Shown here: one piece after another, positions 50,132-58,694 of the stretch
How the letters are laid out: every line of letters starts with the position of its first letter
Numbering within the stretch: position 1 is the stretch's first letter
Assembly: GCA_947458545.1 (NCBI GenBank)
Contig: CANGYH010000001.1
Coordinates: forward strand, 1,550,001-1,614,000
DNA length: 64,000 bases
Direction: 5' to 3'
Origin: Cytophagaceae bacterium
Lineage (GTDB): Bacteria; Bacteroidota; Bacteroidia; Cytophagales; Flexibacteraceae
Notes under the pieces: model-generated
Database searches by the model: none
What the model was told of the DNA's origin: nothing
The model's input: only the letters and a program-made list of their open reading frames with translations
Position numbers and translations under genes: made by a program

Positions 50132-52294
50132 ATGCGCCGTATTCTGGTTTTAGCGTGGGCCCTCTCGGTGGGCCTGGCCGCCCATGCCGACGAAGGCATG
50201 TGGCTGCCCCTGTTGCTCAAGCAGCTCAACGAAGCCGACATGCAGGCCCGAGGGCTGAAGCTCTCGGCAGAAGACATCTACGCCATCAACAAAAGTAGCC
50301 TGAAGGATGCCGTGGTGCTCTTCAACGGGGGCTGCACCGGCGAGATCATCGGCCGAGAGGGCCTGCTGCTCACCAACCACCACTGCGGGTATGGGCAAAT
50401 CCAGAGCCACAGCAAGGTAGGCCGCAATCTGTTAGACGACGGCTTCTGGGCCATGTCTAAACAAGAGGAGCTAATAAACCCCGGTACCACGGCCGCCATC
50501 CTGGTGCGGATGGAAGATGTGACGGAGGCCGTCAACCAGGCCATCGGCAACGCCACCACAGAGGCCGCCCGGCAGCAGGCCGTGCAGGCAGCCTACGCCA
50601 GCCTCAACAAAAAGGCCACGGAGGGCACAGGTTACACCTCGCTCATCCGGCCCATGTTCTATGGCTCGCAGCACTACCTGTTTGTGTACGAGGTGTTTAA
50701 GGACGTGCGCCTGGTAGGGGCGCCGCCCTCGGGCATCGGCAAGTTTGGCGGCGATACCGACAACTGGGTCTGGCCCCGCCACACGGGCGACTTCAGCCTC
50801 TTCCGCATCTACACCAGCCCCGACGGCAAACCGGCTGAGCCTGCCGCCGCCAACGTGCCCTACCAGCCCAAGCGGTTCTTTAAGCTCAACCTGCAAGGCA
50901 TCCAGCCGGGCGACTTCACGATGGTGATGGGCTTCCCCGGCCGCACGCAAGAGTACCTCACCAGCCATGGCATCCGCAACGTGGCCACCTACAACAACCC
51001 CTACAAGATTGCCCTGCGCCGCAAGCGGCTAGACATCATAGACAAATACAGCCGCGAGAGTGAGGCCGTGCGCATCCAATATGCCGCGAAGCAGGCCAGC
51101 CTGGCCAACTACTGGAAGAAGTGGATGGGCGAAAGCCGCGGCCTGCGCCGCCTGAACACCTACGAGGCCAAACGCGCCGAAGAAGCCCGCTTGACGGCCT
51201 GGATGAACGCCGACCCTGCCCGGGCCAAGTACCGCGCCGTGCTGCCGATGCTAGACACGCTCTATGCCAACAAGCTAGACCGCTACATCCTGCCCATTGA
51301 ATACTACCGGGAGGCCGCCCAGGGCACGGAGGTCATCGGCCTGGCCACCGGGCTGGAGCCCGTGTACGAGGCCCTGCTGGCCCGCGATGCTGCCCCCAAA
51401 GACCAGCAAGCCGCCGCCAAGCAAAAGGCGGACGAGGCCCTGAAAGGCTTTGAAGACGGCCTGGCCGGCTTCTACAAGAACTTCTACGCCCCGCTCGACC
51501 GGGAGTGGGCCCAGGTATGCCTGGAAGCCTATAAGAAAGACCTGCCTGCAGACCTGCAACCCGAGCGCGTGCGCAACACCCCGACCGAGGCCCTGGTGCA
51601 GACGCTCTTTACCAAAACCCGGCTGACTTCGGAGGCCGGCGCCCGGGCCCTGGTGGCCGACATCCGCAAAAAGGGCCGCAAGGCCCTGGAGGCCGACGCC
51701 GCCTTTGACCTGAGCCATGCCCTCCGGACTACCTATCTGCAAAAGCATGTGCCACCCTACCAGGCCGCCATGCTGGCGCTTGAGCCTGCCCTGCGTCTGT
51801 TTACCGAAGCCCGCCGCCAGGCCGAGCCTGCCCGCAAGTTTTACCCAGACGCCAACCTGACCCTACGCGTAACCTACGGGCCCGTAGCCGGCTACAAGCC
51901 CATGGACGGTGTTCGCTACGAGCCCTTCACGTACCTGGACGGCGTCATCGAGAAGCGCGATACGACCGTGGAGGAGTTTAATGCACCGCGCCGAATGGTG
52001 GACCTGTTCAACAAGAGAGACTACGGCCGCTATGCCGACCGCACCGGCCGCCTGCCGCTGGCCTTTGCGGCTGCCAACCACACCACGGGGGGCAACTCGG
52101 GCTCGCCGGTGATTGATGGGCAGGGCCGCCTCATCGGCACCAACTTCGACCGCTGCTGGGAGGGCACCATGTCTGACCTAGACTACGACCCCGACCAATG
52201 CCGCAACATTGCCGTGGACATCCGCTACACGCTCTGGGTGGTAGATAAGTTTGCCGGGGCCGGCTACCTGCTCAAAGAGATGGAGCTGGAGTAA
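50132..52294 (+). CDS. S46 family dipeptidyl-peptidase (DPP7/DPP11 type)
   Basis: 720 aa, usual length. Signal MRRILVLAWALSVGLAAHA, then the mature start DEGMWLPLLLKQLNEADMQA typical of S46. Chymotrypsin-like fold split by a helical domain; His in LLLTNHHCGYGQIQ (His84), acid in FGGDTDNWVWPRHTGDF, nucleophilic Ser656 in TGGNSGSPVIDGQGRLIG, with C-terminal TNFDRCWEGTMSDLDYDPDQ. Start chosen at the signal; an upstream in-frame ATG would overlap the divergent fRMsr. These periplasmic peptidases remove N-terminal dipeptides in asaccharolytic Bacteroidota. DPP7 and DPP11 specificity cannot be separated by eye. Terminator follows. Confidence 0.94.
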   Translation: MRRILVLAWALSVGLAAHADEGMWLPLLLKQLNEADMQARGLKLSAEDIYAINKSSLKDAVVLFNGGCTGEIIGREGLLLTNHHCGYGQIQSHSKVGRNLLDDGFWAMSKQEELINPGTTAAILVRMEDVTEAVNQAIGNATTEAARQQAVQAAYASLNKKATEGTGYTSLIRPMFYGSQHYLFVYEVFKDVRLVGAPPSGIGKFGGDTDNWVWPRHTGDFSLFRIYTSPDGKPAEPAAANVPYQPKRFFKLNLQGIQPGDFTMVMGFPGRTQEYLTSHGIRNVATYNNPYKIALRRKRLDIIDKYSRESEAVRIQYAAKQASLANYWKKWMGESRGLRRLNTYEAKRAEEARLTAWMNADPARAKYRAVLPMLDTLYANKLDRYILPIEYYREAAQGTEVIGLATGLEPVYEALLARDAAPKDQQAAAKQKADEALKGFEDGLAGFYKNFYAPLDREWAQVCLEAYKKDLPADLQPERVRNTPTEALVQTLFTKTRLTSEAGARALVADIRKKGRKALEADAAFDLSHALRTTYLQKHVPPYQAAMLALEPALRLFTEARRQAEPARKFYPDANLTLRVTYGPVAGYKPMDGVRYEPFTYLDGVIEKRDTTVEEFNAPRRMVDLFNKRDYGRYADRTGRLPLAFAAANHTTGGNSGSPVIDGQGRLIGTNFDRCWEGTMSDLDYDPDQCRNIAVDIRYTLWVVDKFAGAGYLLKEMELE

Positions 52295-52312
52295 TCGTCC
52301 GATAACAAAGGA

Positions 52313-52339
52313 AGAGGAGGCCGATGGCCTCCTTTTTTT
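52313..52339 (+). terminator. Rho-independent terminator after the S46 peptidase
   Basis: GGAGGCC-gat-GGCCTCC followed by TTTTTTTA. Confidence 0.85.
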
Positions 52340-52363
52340 ACAACAGACGTATTCACAAAGCAG

Positions 52364-52371
52364 TATCTTAG
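52364..52371 (+). promoter_or_regulatory. -7 promoter element of the toxin-antitoxin pair
   Basis: TATCTTAG, one base off TAnnTTTG, ends 4 nt before the antitoxin ATG (52376): likely leaderless. Confidence 0.4.
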
Positions 52372-52375
52372 AGAC

Positions 52376-52651
52376 ATGACTCCAGCCACGCAAACACAGC
52401 AGCTAGTAGCCCTTCAGCGCGTGATGGCACTAAGAAATGCAGACAACCTGCAAAAGCTTAACCTGTTGCTTGAGAATATGCTGCAAGCTGAGGCAGGTGA
52501 ACTTCCGCCGCTCGGCGCGGTAGAAGCCAGAGCTGCAAGGCTTGGCTACGAAGAGCTAAACGCGGGCAAAGGAGTCGAATACAATACGGTAGATGATGCC
52601 CTAGAGGACATTTTTGGACCAGATATAATGCCAAAAAAGCAGCTAGGATAA
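52376..52651 (+). CDS. Putative antitoxin of a ParE-type toxin-antitoxin pair
   Basis: 91 aa. No family recognised with certainty. N-terminal helices (~5-38, LVALQRVMALRNADNLQKLN, LLLENMLQAEAG) are followed by a linker and an acidic C-terminus (NTVDDALEDIFGPDIMPKKQ), as expected of an antitoxin whose tail wraps around its toxin. Position supports it: the toxin gene starts 3 nt after the stop. No clear ribbon-helix-helix DNA-binding N-terminus is seen. Confidence 0.6.
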   Translation: MTPATQTQQLVALQRVMALRNADNLQKLNLLLENMLQAEAGELPPLGAVEARAARLGYEELNAGKGVEYNTVDDALEDIFGPDIMPKKQLG

Positions 52652-52654
52652 ACC

Positions 52655-52960
52655 ATGCGCCTAAGGATAGCTGCAAGCGCCAGGGAAGGATTAGGGGCTA
52701 TCCATGCCTACATACGCAAAAAACATGGTGCACAGGCGGCTAATAAATACAAGCAAAACTTCAAACAGGCACTGCTCCGAATCATAGACAACCCAACGAT
52801 CCGACAACAGTATAAGGAGCCGGCTTCAGGTCAGAACGTTTATAAATATGTACTCAACCGGCATACCATCATTCTATACCAGGTGGATACCGAAACCATC
52901 ACCATTTTTGCCGTCGTAGATGCCCGCACCGACTGGCAGGCCCAGAATACGACAACATAG
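52655..52960 (+). CDS. RelE/ParE-superfamily toxin
   Basis: 101 aa. LRIAASAREGLGAIHAYIRK, AQAANKYKQNFKQALLRIID, NPTIRQQY, then YKYVLNRHTIILYQVDTETI and TIFAVVDARTDWQ match the RelE/ParE fold; the lack of the usual RelE basic catalytic residues and the DARTDW end favour the ParE branch (gyrase inhibitor). Paired 3 nt behind the antitoxin gene, translationally coupled. Cargo-like position between two terminators and unrelated housekeeping genes. Confidence 0.85.
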   Translation: MRLRIAASAREGLGAIHAYIRKKHGAQAANKYKQNFKQALLRIIDNPTIRQQYKEPASGQNVYKYVLNRHTIILYQVDTETITIFAVVDARTDWQAQNTTT

Positions 52961-52984
52961 CCAACCATTCTTGCCTGGGGTCTG

Positions 52985-52992
52985 TTACTTTG
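52985..52992 (+). promoter_or_regulatory. Possible -7 element of sufS
   Basis: TTACTTTG, 19 nt before the ATG at 53012. Confidence 0.4.
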
Positions 52993-53011
52993 TATAGGCA
53001 AACCCCCAACC

Positions 53012-54247
53012 ATGACAACCGCCACTGCGTTCGACGTCGCCGCCATCCGGGCAGACTTTCCTATACTGGCCCAGCAGCTTAACGGCAATCCGCTGGTGTA
53101 TTTCGACAATGCCGCCACCACGCAGAAGCCAGCGTCTGTCATAGAGACCATAGACGAGTACTACCGCAGCTACAACGCCAACATCCACAGGGGCCTGCAC
53201 GCCCTGGCCGAGCGCGCCACCCACGAGTTTGAGCTGACGCGCACGGCCGCGCAGCGCTTTCTGAACGCCGAAACGCGGGAGCAGATCATCTTCACGGGCG
53301 GCACCACGGAGGGCATCAACCTGGTGGCCGCCACCTACGGCCGCATGGCCGTGGGCGAGGGCGACGAGATTGTGGTCTCGGCCATGGAGCACCACAGCAA
53401 CATCGTGCCCTGGCAGATGCTCTGCCAAGAGAAGAAGGCCCGGCTCAAGGTCATCCCCATGTCTGACCATGGCGTGCTAGACCTGGACGCCGCCGCGCAG
53501 ACCATCGGCCCGCGCACCAAGGTGGTGGCCGTGGTATATGCCAGCAACAGCCTCGGCACCGTCAACCCCGTCAAGGCGCTTATAGAGCTGGCCCATGCCC
53601 AAGGGGCCGTGGTGCTGGTAGATGCTGCCCAGGCCGCCGGGCATTTTCCGCTGGATGTGCAGGCGCTGGGGGCCGACTTTCTGGTGTTGAGCAGCCACAA
53701 GCTTTTTGGCCCCACCGGCATAGGCCTGCTCTACGGCCGCCGGGCCCTGCTAGAGGCCATGCCCCCCTACCAAGGTGGCGGAGAGATGATCCGCGACGTG
53801 TCTTTTGAGCACACTACCTACAACGAGCTGCCCTACAAGTTTGAGGCCGGCACGCCCAACATTGCCGACGTGGTGGCCTTCCGCAAGGCCATCGAATACG
53901 TAGAGGCGTTGGACCGCCCCGCCGCCCACGCCCACGAGCAAGCCCTGCTGGCCCACGCCACCGAGGCCTTGCAAGCGGCCGTGCCTCAGGCACGCGTCAT
54001 TGGCCAGGCCGCCGACAAAATATCCGTATTGAGCTTTGTGGTACCCGGCGCCCACCACCAAGACATGGGCATCTTGCTCGACAACTACGGCATTGCCGTC
54101 CGCACCGGCCACCACTGCACCCAACCCATCATGGACAGACTTGGCATACCCGGCACGGTGCGGGCTAGCTTCTCTATCTACAACACGGTAGAAGAGATCG
54201 ACTACTTTGCCCAAAAACTACAGCGCGTCGTCAAGATGGTGCAGTAG
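53012..54247 (+). CDS. sufS: Cysteine desulfurase SufS
   Basis: 411 aa, group II type. It takes sulfur from cysteine for Fe-S cluster assembly. Signatures: FPILAQQLNGNPLVYFDNAA, TTQKPASVIETIDEYY, IIFTGGTTEGINLVAATYGR, VVSAMEHHSNIVPWQMLCQE, VDAAQAAGHFPLDVQ, the PLP lysine in LSSHKLFGPTGIGLLYG (Lys230) and the active-site Cys in RTGHHCTQPIMDRLG (Cys369). No other suf gene adjoins it. A strong terminator follows. Confidence 0.95.
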   Translation: MTTATAFDVAAIRADFPILAQQLNGNPLVYFDNAATTQKPASVIETIDEYYRSYNANIHRGLHALAERATHEFELTRTAAQRFLNAETREQIIFTGGTTEGINLVAATYGRMAVGEGDEIVVSAMEHHSNIVPWQMLCQEKKARLKVIPMSDHGVLDLDAAAQTIGPRTKVVAVVYASNSLGTVNPVKALIELAHAQGAVVLVDAAQAAGHFPLDVQALGADFLVLSSHKLFGPTGIGLLYGRRALLEAMPPYQGGGEMIRDVSFEHTTYNELPYKFEAGTPNIADVVAFRKAIEYVEALDRPAAHAHEQALLAHATEALQAAVPQARVIGQAADKISVLSFVVPGAHHQDMGILLDNYGIAVRTGHHCTQPIMDRLGIPGTVRASFSIYNTVEEIDYFAQKLQRVVKMVQ

Positions 54248-54266
54248 TGCATAAGCAGTACCAACC

Positions 54267-54314
54267 AAAAAGCAGAGGCCTGTCTGAGATGCAGACAGGC
54301 CTCTGCTTTTTGTA
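54267..54314. terminator. Strong bidirectional terminator after sufS
   Basis: AAAAAGCAGAGGCCTGTCTG pairs with its reverse complement across a 7-nt centre, 19-bp stem, ending in CTTTTTGT; A-run on the other side. Confidence 0.88.
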
Positions 54315-54629
54315 TTGAGGGCCATAAAAAGAAAAGCCGGATCTGTTGACCCGGTCTTTCCAAAACCTAAACCACAAAAACCACTATTTATCCTTTGCAT
54401 CTGGGTAACACCAAGCGCATTGCGTTTGGTTCTCGCCTTGCGAGCGTTGTTGGGCGCCAGTACCTGGCCATCCAACAGCATTACCTGTGCTATGTCTCAA
54501 AGATGGGGCGGGGCCGCGGTAGTGCCCAATAGTGCAAGGGTTGGAGTGGGCCAATGGTATTGTTTTTTCGGCCAAAAAATGCGTTTCTAAAACGTGAACG
54601 CACTTTTTCCAACTTTCGGAACAAATGGT
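54315..54629. other. Intergenic region between sufS and carA, no gene recognised
   Basis: 315 nt. A weak hairpin GCCGGATC-tgtt-GACCCGGT lies at 54335-54354. An 87-codon open frame on the minus strand (54218-54481) overlaps the sufS 3' end and matches nothing I know. A Lys/Arg-rich stretch is all that can be said. Confidence 0.35.
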
Positions 54630-55721
54630 TTAACGTATCATCGCCGCAAATTGCTCAAACAGGTAGCGGCTGTCGTGCGGGCCGGGGCTGGCTTCTGGGT
54701 GGTACTGCACAGAGAAGGCACGGCCGTTGCGATGGCGCAGGCCTTCTACGGTGTTGTCGTTCAGGTTGAGGTGTGTCAGCTCTAGGTCAGGCTGCTGGGC
54801 CAGGCTGTCGGCAGACACGGCAAACCCGTGATTTTGGCTGGTGATCTCGCAGCGGCCGGTAATCAGGTTTTTGACGGGATGGTTTAGCCCTCGATGCCCA
54901 TGGTGCATCTTGTAGGTATCAGCTCCGTTGGCGCGGGCCAGTATCTGGTGGCCCAGGCAAATGCCGAAGAGGGGCTTTCCACTGGCCTGCATGTGCCGGG
55001 CCGCCTCTACGGCGTAAAGCATGGCGGCAGGGTCTCCGGGCCCGTTAGAGAGGAAGTAGCCGTCGGCTTCTGCTTTGGCTAGCTCTGCAAAGGGCGTCTG
55101 TGCCGGGAAGACTAGGGCACCCAGCCCGGCTGCAGCCAAATTGTCTAGAATGGAGCGCTTAATGCCCAGATCCAGCACGGCCACCGTGTAGGGTGCATCG
55201 GCAGGGCCGTAGCGATAGGCGTTTTGGGTGCTTACGCGGCTGCTAAGCTCCAGATCTGCCATAGAGGGGGTGGCGGCCAGTTGGGCGTGTAGCTCCTCAA
55301 GCCTATCAACCTCCGTGCTTATGAGGGCGTTCTGTGCCCCCGCCTGGCGGATCTGGCGCACAAGGGCCCGGGTATCTACGTCTGCAATGCCGGGTATGCC
55401 GTTTTGCTCTAGCCAGGCTTGCAGGCTTCCTTCGGCCTGTTGGCGGCTATAGGTATCAGAGAAACGGTCGCACACGAGGCCGGCAAACATGGCCCTGCCT
55501 GCCTCATTCTCCAAGGCATGGACGCCATAGTTGCCAATGTGGGCTGTGGTGTTGACAATGATCTGCCCGTAGTAGCTCGGGTCGGTATAGATCTCTTGGT
55601 AGCCGGTCATGCCGGTGTTGAAGCAGATCTCGCCGGTGGTGGTGCCGCGAGCACCGATAGACCGACCGTGAAGCGTGGTGCCGTCTGCCAGTAGCAAAAC
55701 GGCGGGTAAGTAGGGCTGCAT
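54630..55721 (-). CDS. carA: Carbamoyl-phosphate synthase small (glutaminase) subunit
   Basis: 363 aa from ATG 55721 (MQPYLPAVLLLADGTTLHGR). A competing ATG at 55733 lies inside the promoter element, so it is excluded. Motifs: N-terminal domain FEGQSFGA-like (LHGRSIGARGTTTGEICFNT), GYQEIYTDPSYYGQIIVNT, and the class I glutaminase domain with GICLGHQILARANGADTYKM (nucleophilic Cys), MHHGHRGLNHPVKN and the QYHPEASPGPHDSRYLF catalytic His/Glu. It supplies ammonia to CarB for pyrimidine and arginine synthesis. carB is not in the window. Confidence 0.96.
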   Translation of the reverse strand: MQPYLPAVLLLADGTTLHGRSIGARGTTTGEICFNTGMTGYQEIYTDPSYYGQIIVNTTAHIGNYGVHALENEAGRAMFAGLVCDRFSDTYSRQQAEGSLQAWLEQNGIPGIADVDTRALVRQIRQAGAQNALISTEVDRLEELHAQLAATPSMADLELSSRVSTQNAYRYGPADAPYTVAVLDLGIKRSILDNLAAAGLGALVFPAQTPFAELAKAEADGYFLSNGPGDPAAMLYAVEAARHMQASGKPLFGICLGHQILARANGADTYKMHHGHRGLNHPVKNLITGRCEITSQNHGFAVSADSLAQQPDLELTHLNLNDNTVEGLRHRNGRAFSVQYHPEASPGPHDSRYLFEQFAAMIR

Positions 55722-55730
55722 GTCGGAGCA

Positions 55731-55738
55731 CAAAGTTA
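55731..55738 (-). promoter_or_regulatory. -7 promoter element of carA (decides the start)
   Basis: The minus strand reads TAACTTTG, exact TAnnTTTG consensus, ending 9 nt before ATG 55721. Confidence 0.65.
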
Positions 55739-55777
55739 GGCGCAGACGGGGCCAGGTAATCTTTGCTTTACAACAAC

Positions 55778-56497
55778 TTAACCCACGCGGCTCTCCATCC
55801 AGGCACGGATGCGGGCCACGATGGTGGCGGCGTCTTGCCCGGCATAGTCTTTTGCCGTGATGGCTGGGGCGATCTCTAACCGTACGCGCCCGGGCCGGAT
55901 CAGAAATTGCCGGGCCGGCAGCAGGCGCCCGGTGCCAGCCAGGGCGATGGGTTGTAGGGTAACGCCCTGGCGCATGGCAAGCCGGATGCCTGCCTCGGCA
56001 AATGGTTGCAGGGCAGGTGGGTTGGGGTTCATCCGACCTTCTGGGTAGAGCAGTAGGCTGCCGCCTTGGGCAAAATGGCGGCCTATGGCTACCAGGCTGG
56101 CAGCCCGGCTGCCGGCCCGGTCTCTATCTACCATGATGCAACCTATGGTAAACAGCAAGCCAACGACGGGCAGCCGCCCCAGCTGCACCTTGCCCAATGC
56201 CTTGAAGGGCCGCCTCACGGCCCAAAAGATGGACACCGTATCTAAAAAGCTTTGGTGGTTGGCCACATAAAGCACCGTGCCCTGGGTAGCCAGAAGCTTT
56301 TGGCCTACAACACCCAGGCGCAGGCCCGTGAGCAGTAGCGAGCCGCCCCAGAGCCTAAAGCCCAAGTGGCTTATGGCCCGGCCATGCCGACCACCCAAAG
56401 CATATCCGCCAACGATGAGCGGATACATGAGCAACATGGCTGCTACGAAAACAGCCACGCAACCCCAGTGGTATAGGTAATGCAGGGCGCGTCTCAT
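55778..56497 (-). CDS. 1-Acyl-sn-glycerol-3-phosphate acyltransferase (PlsC/LPLAT family)
   Basis: 239 aa. An N-terminal membrane helix (VAVFVAAMLLMYPLIVGGYA, ~15-35) is followed by the acyltransferase domain: catalytic HX4D in VANHQSFLDTVSIFW, KALGKVQLGRLPVVGLL, block III FAQGGSLLLYPEGRMN and block IV LQPIALAGTGRLLPARQFL. It acylates lysophosphatidate or a related lipid at the inner membrane. carA lies 56 nt downstream with its own promoter. Confidence 0.9.
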   Translation of the reverse strand: MRRALHYLYHWGCVAVFVAAMLLMYPLIVGGYALGGRHGRAISHLGFRLWGGSLLLTGLRLGVVGQKLLATQGTVLYVANHQSFLDTVSIFWAVRRPFKALGKVQLGRLPVVGLLFTIGCIMVDRDRAGSRAASLVAIGRHFAQGGSLLLYPEGRMNPNPPALQPFAEAGIRLAMRQGVTLQPIALAGTGRLLPARQFLIRPGRVRLEIAPAITAKDYAGQDAATIVARIRAWMESRVG

Positions 56498-56603
56498 GCA
56501 GGGGTCGGTAGTATTGGTAAGGGTAAAAAAAGCCCGCCCACTTGCGCTGGCGCAAAGGGGCGGGGCTGGCCCGGCCGGGCCATAATCGCAGCGGGGTAAG
56601 TAC

Positions 56604-56918
56604 CTAAGAGCTGGTGCCCTTCTCTTTAATTTGGTCCATCAGGGCCTCAACATGGCCCAGTAGGCGCTCGGCCTCGAGGCGGGTGTCAGAGATAACGCGC
56701 TCAGACTCGGTGCGGGCCTCGGAGGATGCCATATCGTCTTGCACCTCTTTCATTTGCCCGATGAGCTCTGCCAGGCGCTCGCGGTAGCGGCTGAGGCGGA
56801 AAGAGAGGCGGTCTCGGGTGTTGCGGCCATCGTCTGGAGCAAACAGGATGCCCACGGCAGCGCCTGCTAGCAGGCCTGCGGCCAGAAATGCGAATTTGGT
56901 GCCTAGATTCTTGCTCAT
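56604..56918 (-). CDS. YtxH domain-containing protein
   Basis: 104 aa from ATG 56918 (MSKNLGTKFAFLAAGLLAGA); an upstream in-frame ATG adds unlikely residues. A glycine-rich membrane helix (~10-28, FLAAGLLAGAAVGILFAPDD) then G-R-N-T-R-D and a heptad-like helical tail (RLSFRLSRYRERLAELIGQM, KEVQDDMA, VEALMDQIKEKGTSS). YtxH proteins are small stress-linked membrane proteins of unknown function. Confidence 0.85.
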   Translation of the reverse strand: MSKNLGTKFAFLAAGLLAGAAVGILFAPDDGRNTRDRLSFRLSRYRERLAELIGQMKEVQDDMASSEARTESERVISDTRLEAERLLGHVEALMDQIKEKGTSS

Positions 56919-57102
56919 AGGTGCGGCGGTTACAGGCATAGAACGTAGCGCCCGTGCCCTTTCTTACTGCTACAACAAAAGTGTGCCATAACCCGTGCTT
57001 TTTTGCATAGGGGGTAAGAAAAAATCGTTATGTGGATACTGGCAGTGGCCAGAGCCGGCTTCTCTTGTACCTCCACTGGCTCGATTGCCGTAGCAAGGGG
57101 CT

Positions 57103-58419
57103 ATGGAACGTTGGGTAAACCTGGCCGAGAAGCTGCGCATCAGTTACTGGTTTGTACCGCTGACGCTGGCCCTGGTAGGCATGGCCCTTGCCTGGCTGGC
57201 GCTGCGGGCAGACGTGGCCTTGCAGCCTCCCACCACACCAGGGGGCTGGGCTGCCTACCTCTACCACGGCAAGCCCGTAGAGGCGCGCGATACACTCACC
57301 ATGCTCTTTGGTACCATGACGGGGATGACCAGCCTCGTCTTTACCATTACACTGATTGTGCTCACGCTGGTGTCTGGGCAGTTTGGGCCCCGGATGATCC
57401 GCAGCTTTATCGGCAGCCCGCTCTCGCAGGTGGTGCTGGGTACGTTTATCCTGACCTCGGTGTACACCTTGCTAACGCGGGCGGTGGTTGGGGCGGGGCC
57501 AGACGAGGCCCTGCCCTACCCTTCCGTCTCGTTGGGGATTGGCCTGGCGCTGGTTTGCCTGGTGCTACTTATTTTCTACCTGCATGCGCTGGCTACGTCT
57601 ATCGTGGCCGAGACGGTGATTGAGCAGATAGGCCAGGAGCTGGATGGCCTTGTTGCCAAGCTGCCCATGCTACCTAAGCCGCAGCCCGAGCCTGTAAAAA
57701 CAGCCTTGCCACCTGATGACGACCTGCCCGAGCGCAGGCTAGGCCTGGGCCGAGGGGGGTATGTGCAAACGCTTGGATACGAGCGCCTGGCCGCAGAGGC
57801 CATGCGGGCAGGTGCCACTATCAGGCTCACCTTCCAACCCGGTGATTTTGTGGTGGCAGACGATAAGGTACTGTCTATCACCCCGGCAGAAGCCGTTACA
57901 CCCAGGCTAGAGCAGGCCTTGCGAGACACCATCCGCCTCGGGGCACACCGCACCCCAAAGCAAGATCTTACCTTTTGCATACGCCAATTGGCAGACATGG
58001 CCGTGCGGGCCTTATCGCCTGGGGTGAACGATGCCTACACGGCCTCGGCGGTTGTTAACCGCTTGTCGCAGTCGCTATGCAGGCTTTTGGAGCGGCAGCT
58101 GCCCGGTGGACGGTATGGCCAGGCCGAGGGTAGGTGGCACTTACAAGGGCCTGCCCCTACGTTTGGGCAGGCGCTTTCGGTGGCTTTTGACCAGATCAGG
58201 CAGCTGGGGTGCGATAAACCGCTGCTGGTAAAACACCTGCTCTCGGCACTGAAGCGGCTGGCCCAGCATGCCCAGTTGCCAGACCAGAAAGAAGCCATTG
58301 CCACCCACCTGCAAGCTGTAGAGGATGCTGCCCGCCATGCAGCATGGCTACCTTACGACCAGGCCCAACTGGAGGCGCAATTAGCCGATGCGAAAGAAGA
58401 GATTAAAGTTGAGAATTGA
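57103..58419 (+). CDS. DUF2254 family membrane protein
   Basis: 438 aa. N-terminal membrane half: WFVPLTLALVGMALAWLALR (~15-34), a long loop, then LFGTMTGMTSLVFTITLIVL and TLVSGQFGPRMIRSFIG, VVLGTFILTSVYTLLTRAVV and ISLGIGLALVCLVLLIFYLH-type helices. A soluble C-terminal half (~190-438) includes GRGGYVQTLGYERLAAEAMR, FCIRQLADMAVRALSPGVND, and AYTASAVVNRLSQSLCRLLE. This is the DUF2254 pattern (predicted membrane protein); function unknown. Its last codons and stop lie in a repeat (AAAGTTGAGAATTGA), so a repeat insertion may have set the C-terminus. Confidence 0.88.
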   Translation: MERWVNLAEKLRISYWFVPLTLALVGMALAWLALRADVALQPPTTPGGWAAYLYHGKPVEARDTLTMLFGTMTGMTSLVFTITLIVLTLVSGQFGPRMIRSFIGSPLSQVVLGTFILTSVYTLLTRAVVGAGPDEALPYPSVSLGIGLALVCLVLLIFYLHALATSIVAETVIEQIGQELDGLVAKLPMLPKPQPEPVKTALPPDDDLPERRLGLGRGGYVQTLGYERLAAEAMRAGATIRLTFQPGDFVVADDKVLSITPAEAVTPRLEQALRDTIRLGAHRTPKQDLTFCIRQLADMAVRALSPGVNDAYTASAVVNRLSQSLCRLLERQLPGGRYGQAEGRWHLQGPAPTFGQALSVAFDQIRQLGCDKPLLVKHLLSALKRLAQHAQLPDQKEAIATHLQAVEDAARHAAWLPYDQAQLEAQLADAKEEIKVEN

Positions 58420-58439
58420 GCGTTGAAAAATAGATGGGC

Positions 58440-58651
58440 TATAGGGCCCCCAGGCTAAAGCCGTGGGGTGAACAGGCGGGCGTCGCGGGCCATAGACCGC
58501 GCTACAATCGGCACCCCATGCCATCCGCAAACAGCCAAGTCTGCCGCCCTGGCCTACACGCGAGGCGCAGCCTCGCCATAGCACGTGACAATGTGCAAAG
58601 CTATTGCACAGTAGATAGGACAGTATACGATGCAGAGCCCTTGCACAGTCT
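58440..58651. repeat. Cluster of palindromic repeat modules (B, A and E)
   Basis: B fragment (58448-58473, CCCCAGGCTAAAGCCGTGGGGTG), A (58481-58508, GCGGGCCATAGACCGC), E (58549-58628: TGGCCTACACGCGAGGCGCA then CACGTGACAATGTGCAAAGC, matching 8640-8730). In the first composite element (8059-8766) the same modules B, E and A occur. Confidence 0.7.
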
Positions 58652-58686
58652 ATCTGGTGAGCTGGTTACAAACCAGCTCACCAGAT
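58652..58686. terminator. Perfect 15-bp hairpin, probable terminator of the PH-like gene
   Basis: ATCTGGTGAGCTGGT / ACCAGCTCACCAGAT with loop TACAA, 8 nt beyond the stop of the minus-strand gene. T-run on the relevant side is weak, so a regulatory or repeat-derived hairpin is possible. Confidence 0.5.
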
Positions 58687-58694
58687 TTGTGGTC

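Noticed and set aside
54335-54354. Second hairpin after sufS
   Set aside because: Imperfect stem and no T-run; the strong terminator at 54267-54314 already explains the site.
54218-54481. 87-codon minus-strand frame after sufS
   Set aside because: Overlaps the sufS 3' end and the terminator and matches nothing I know. Left as unassigned intergenic.
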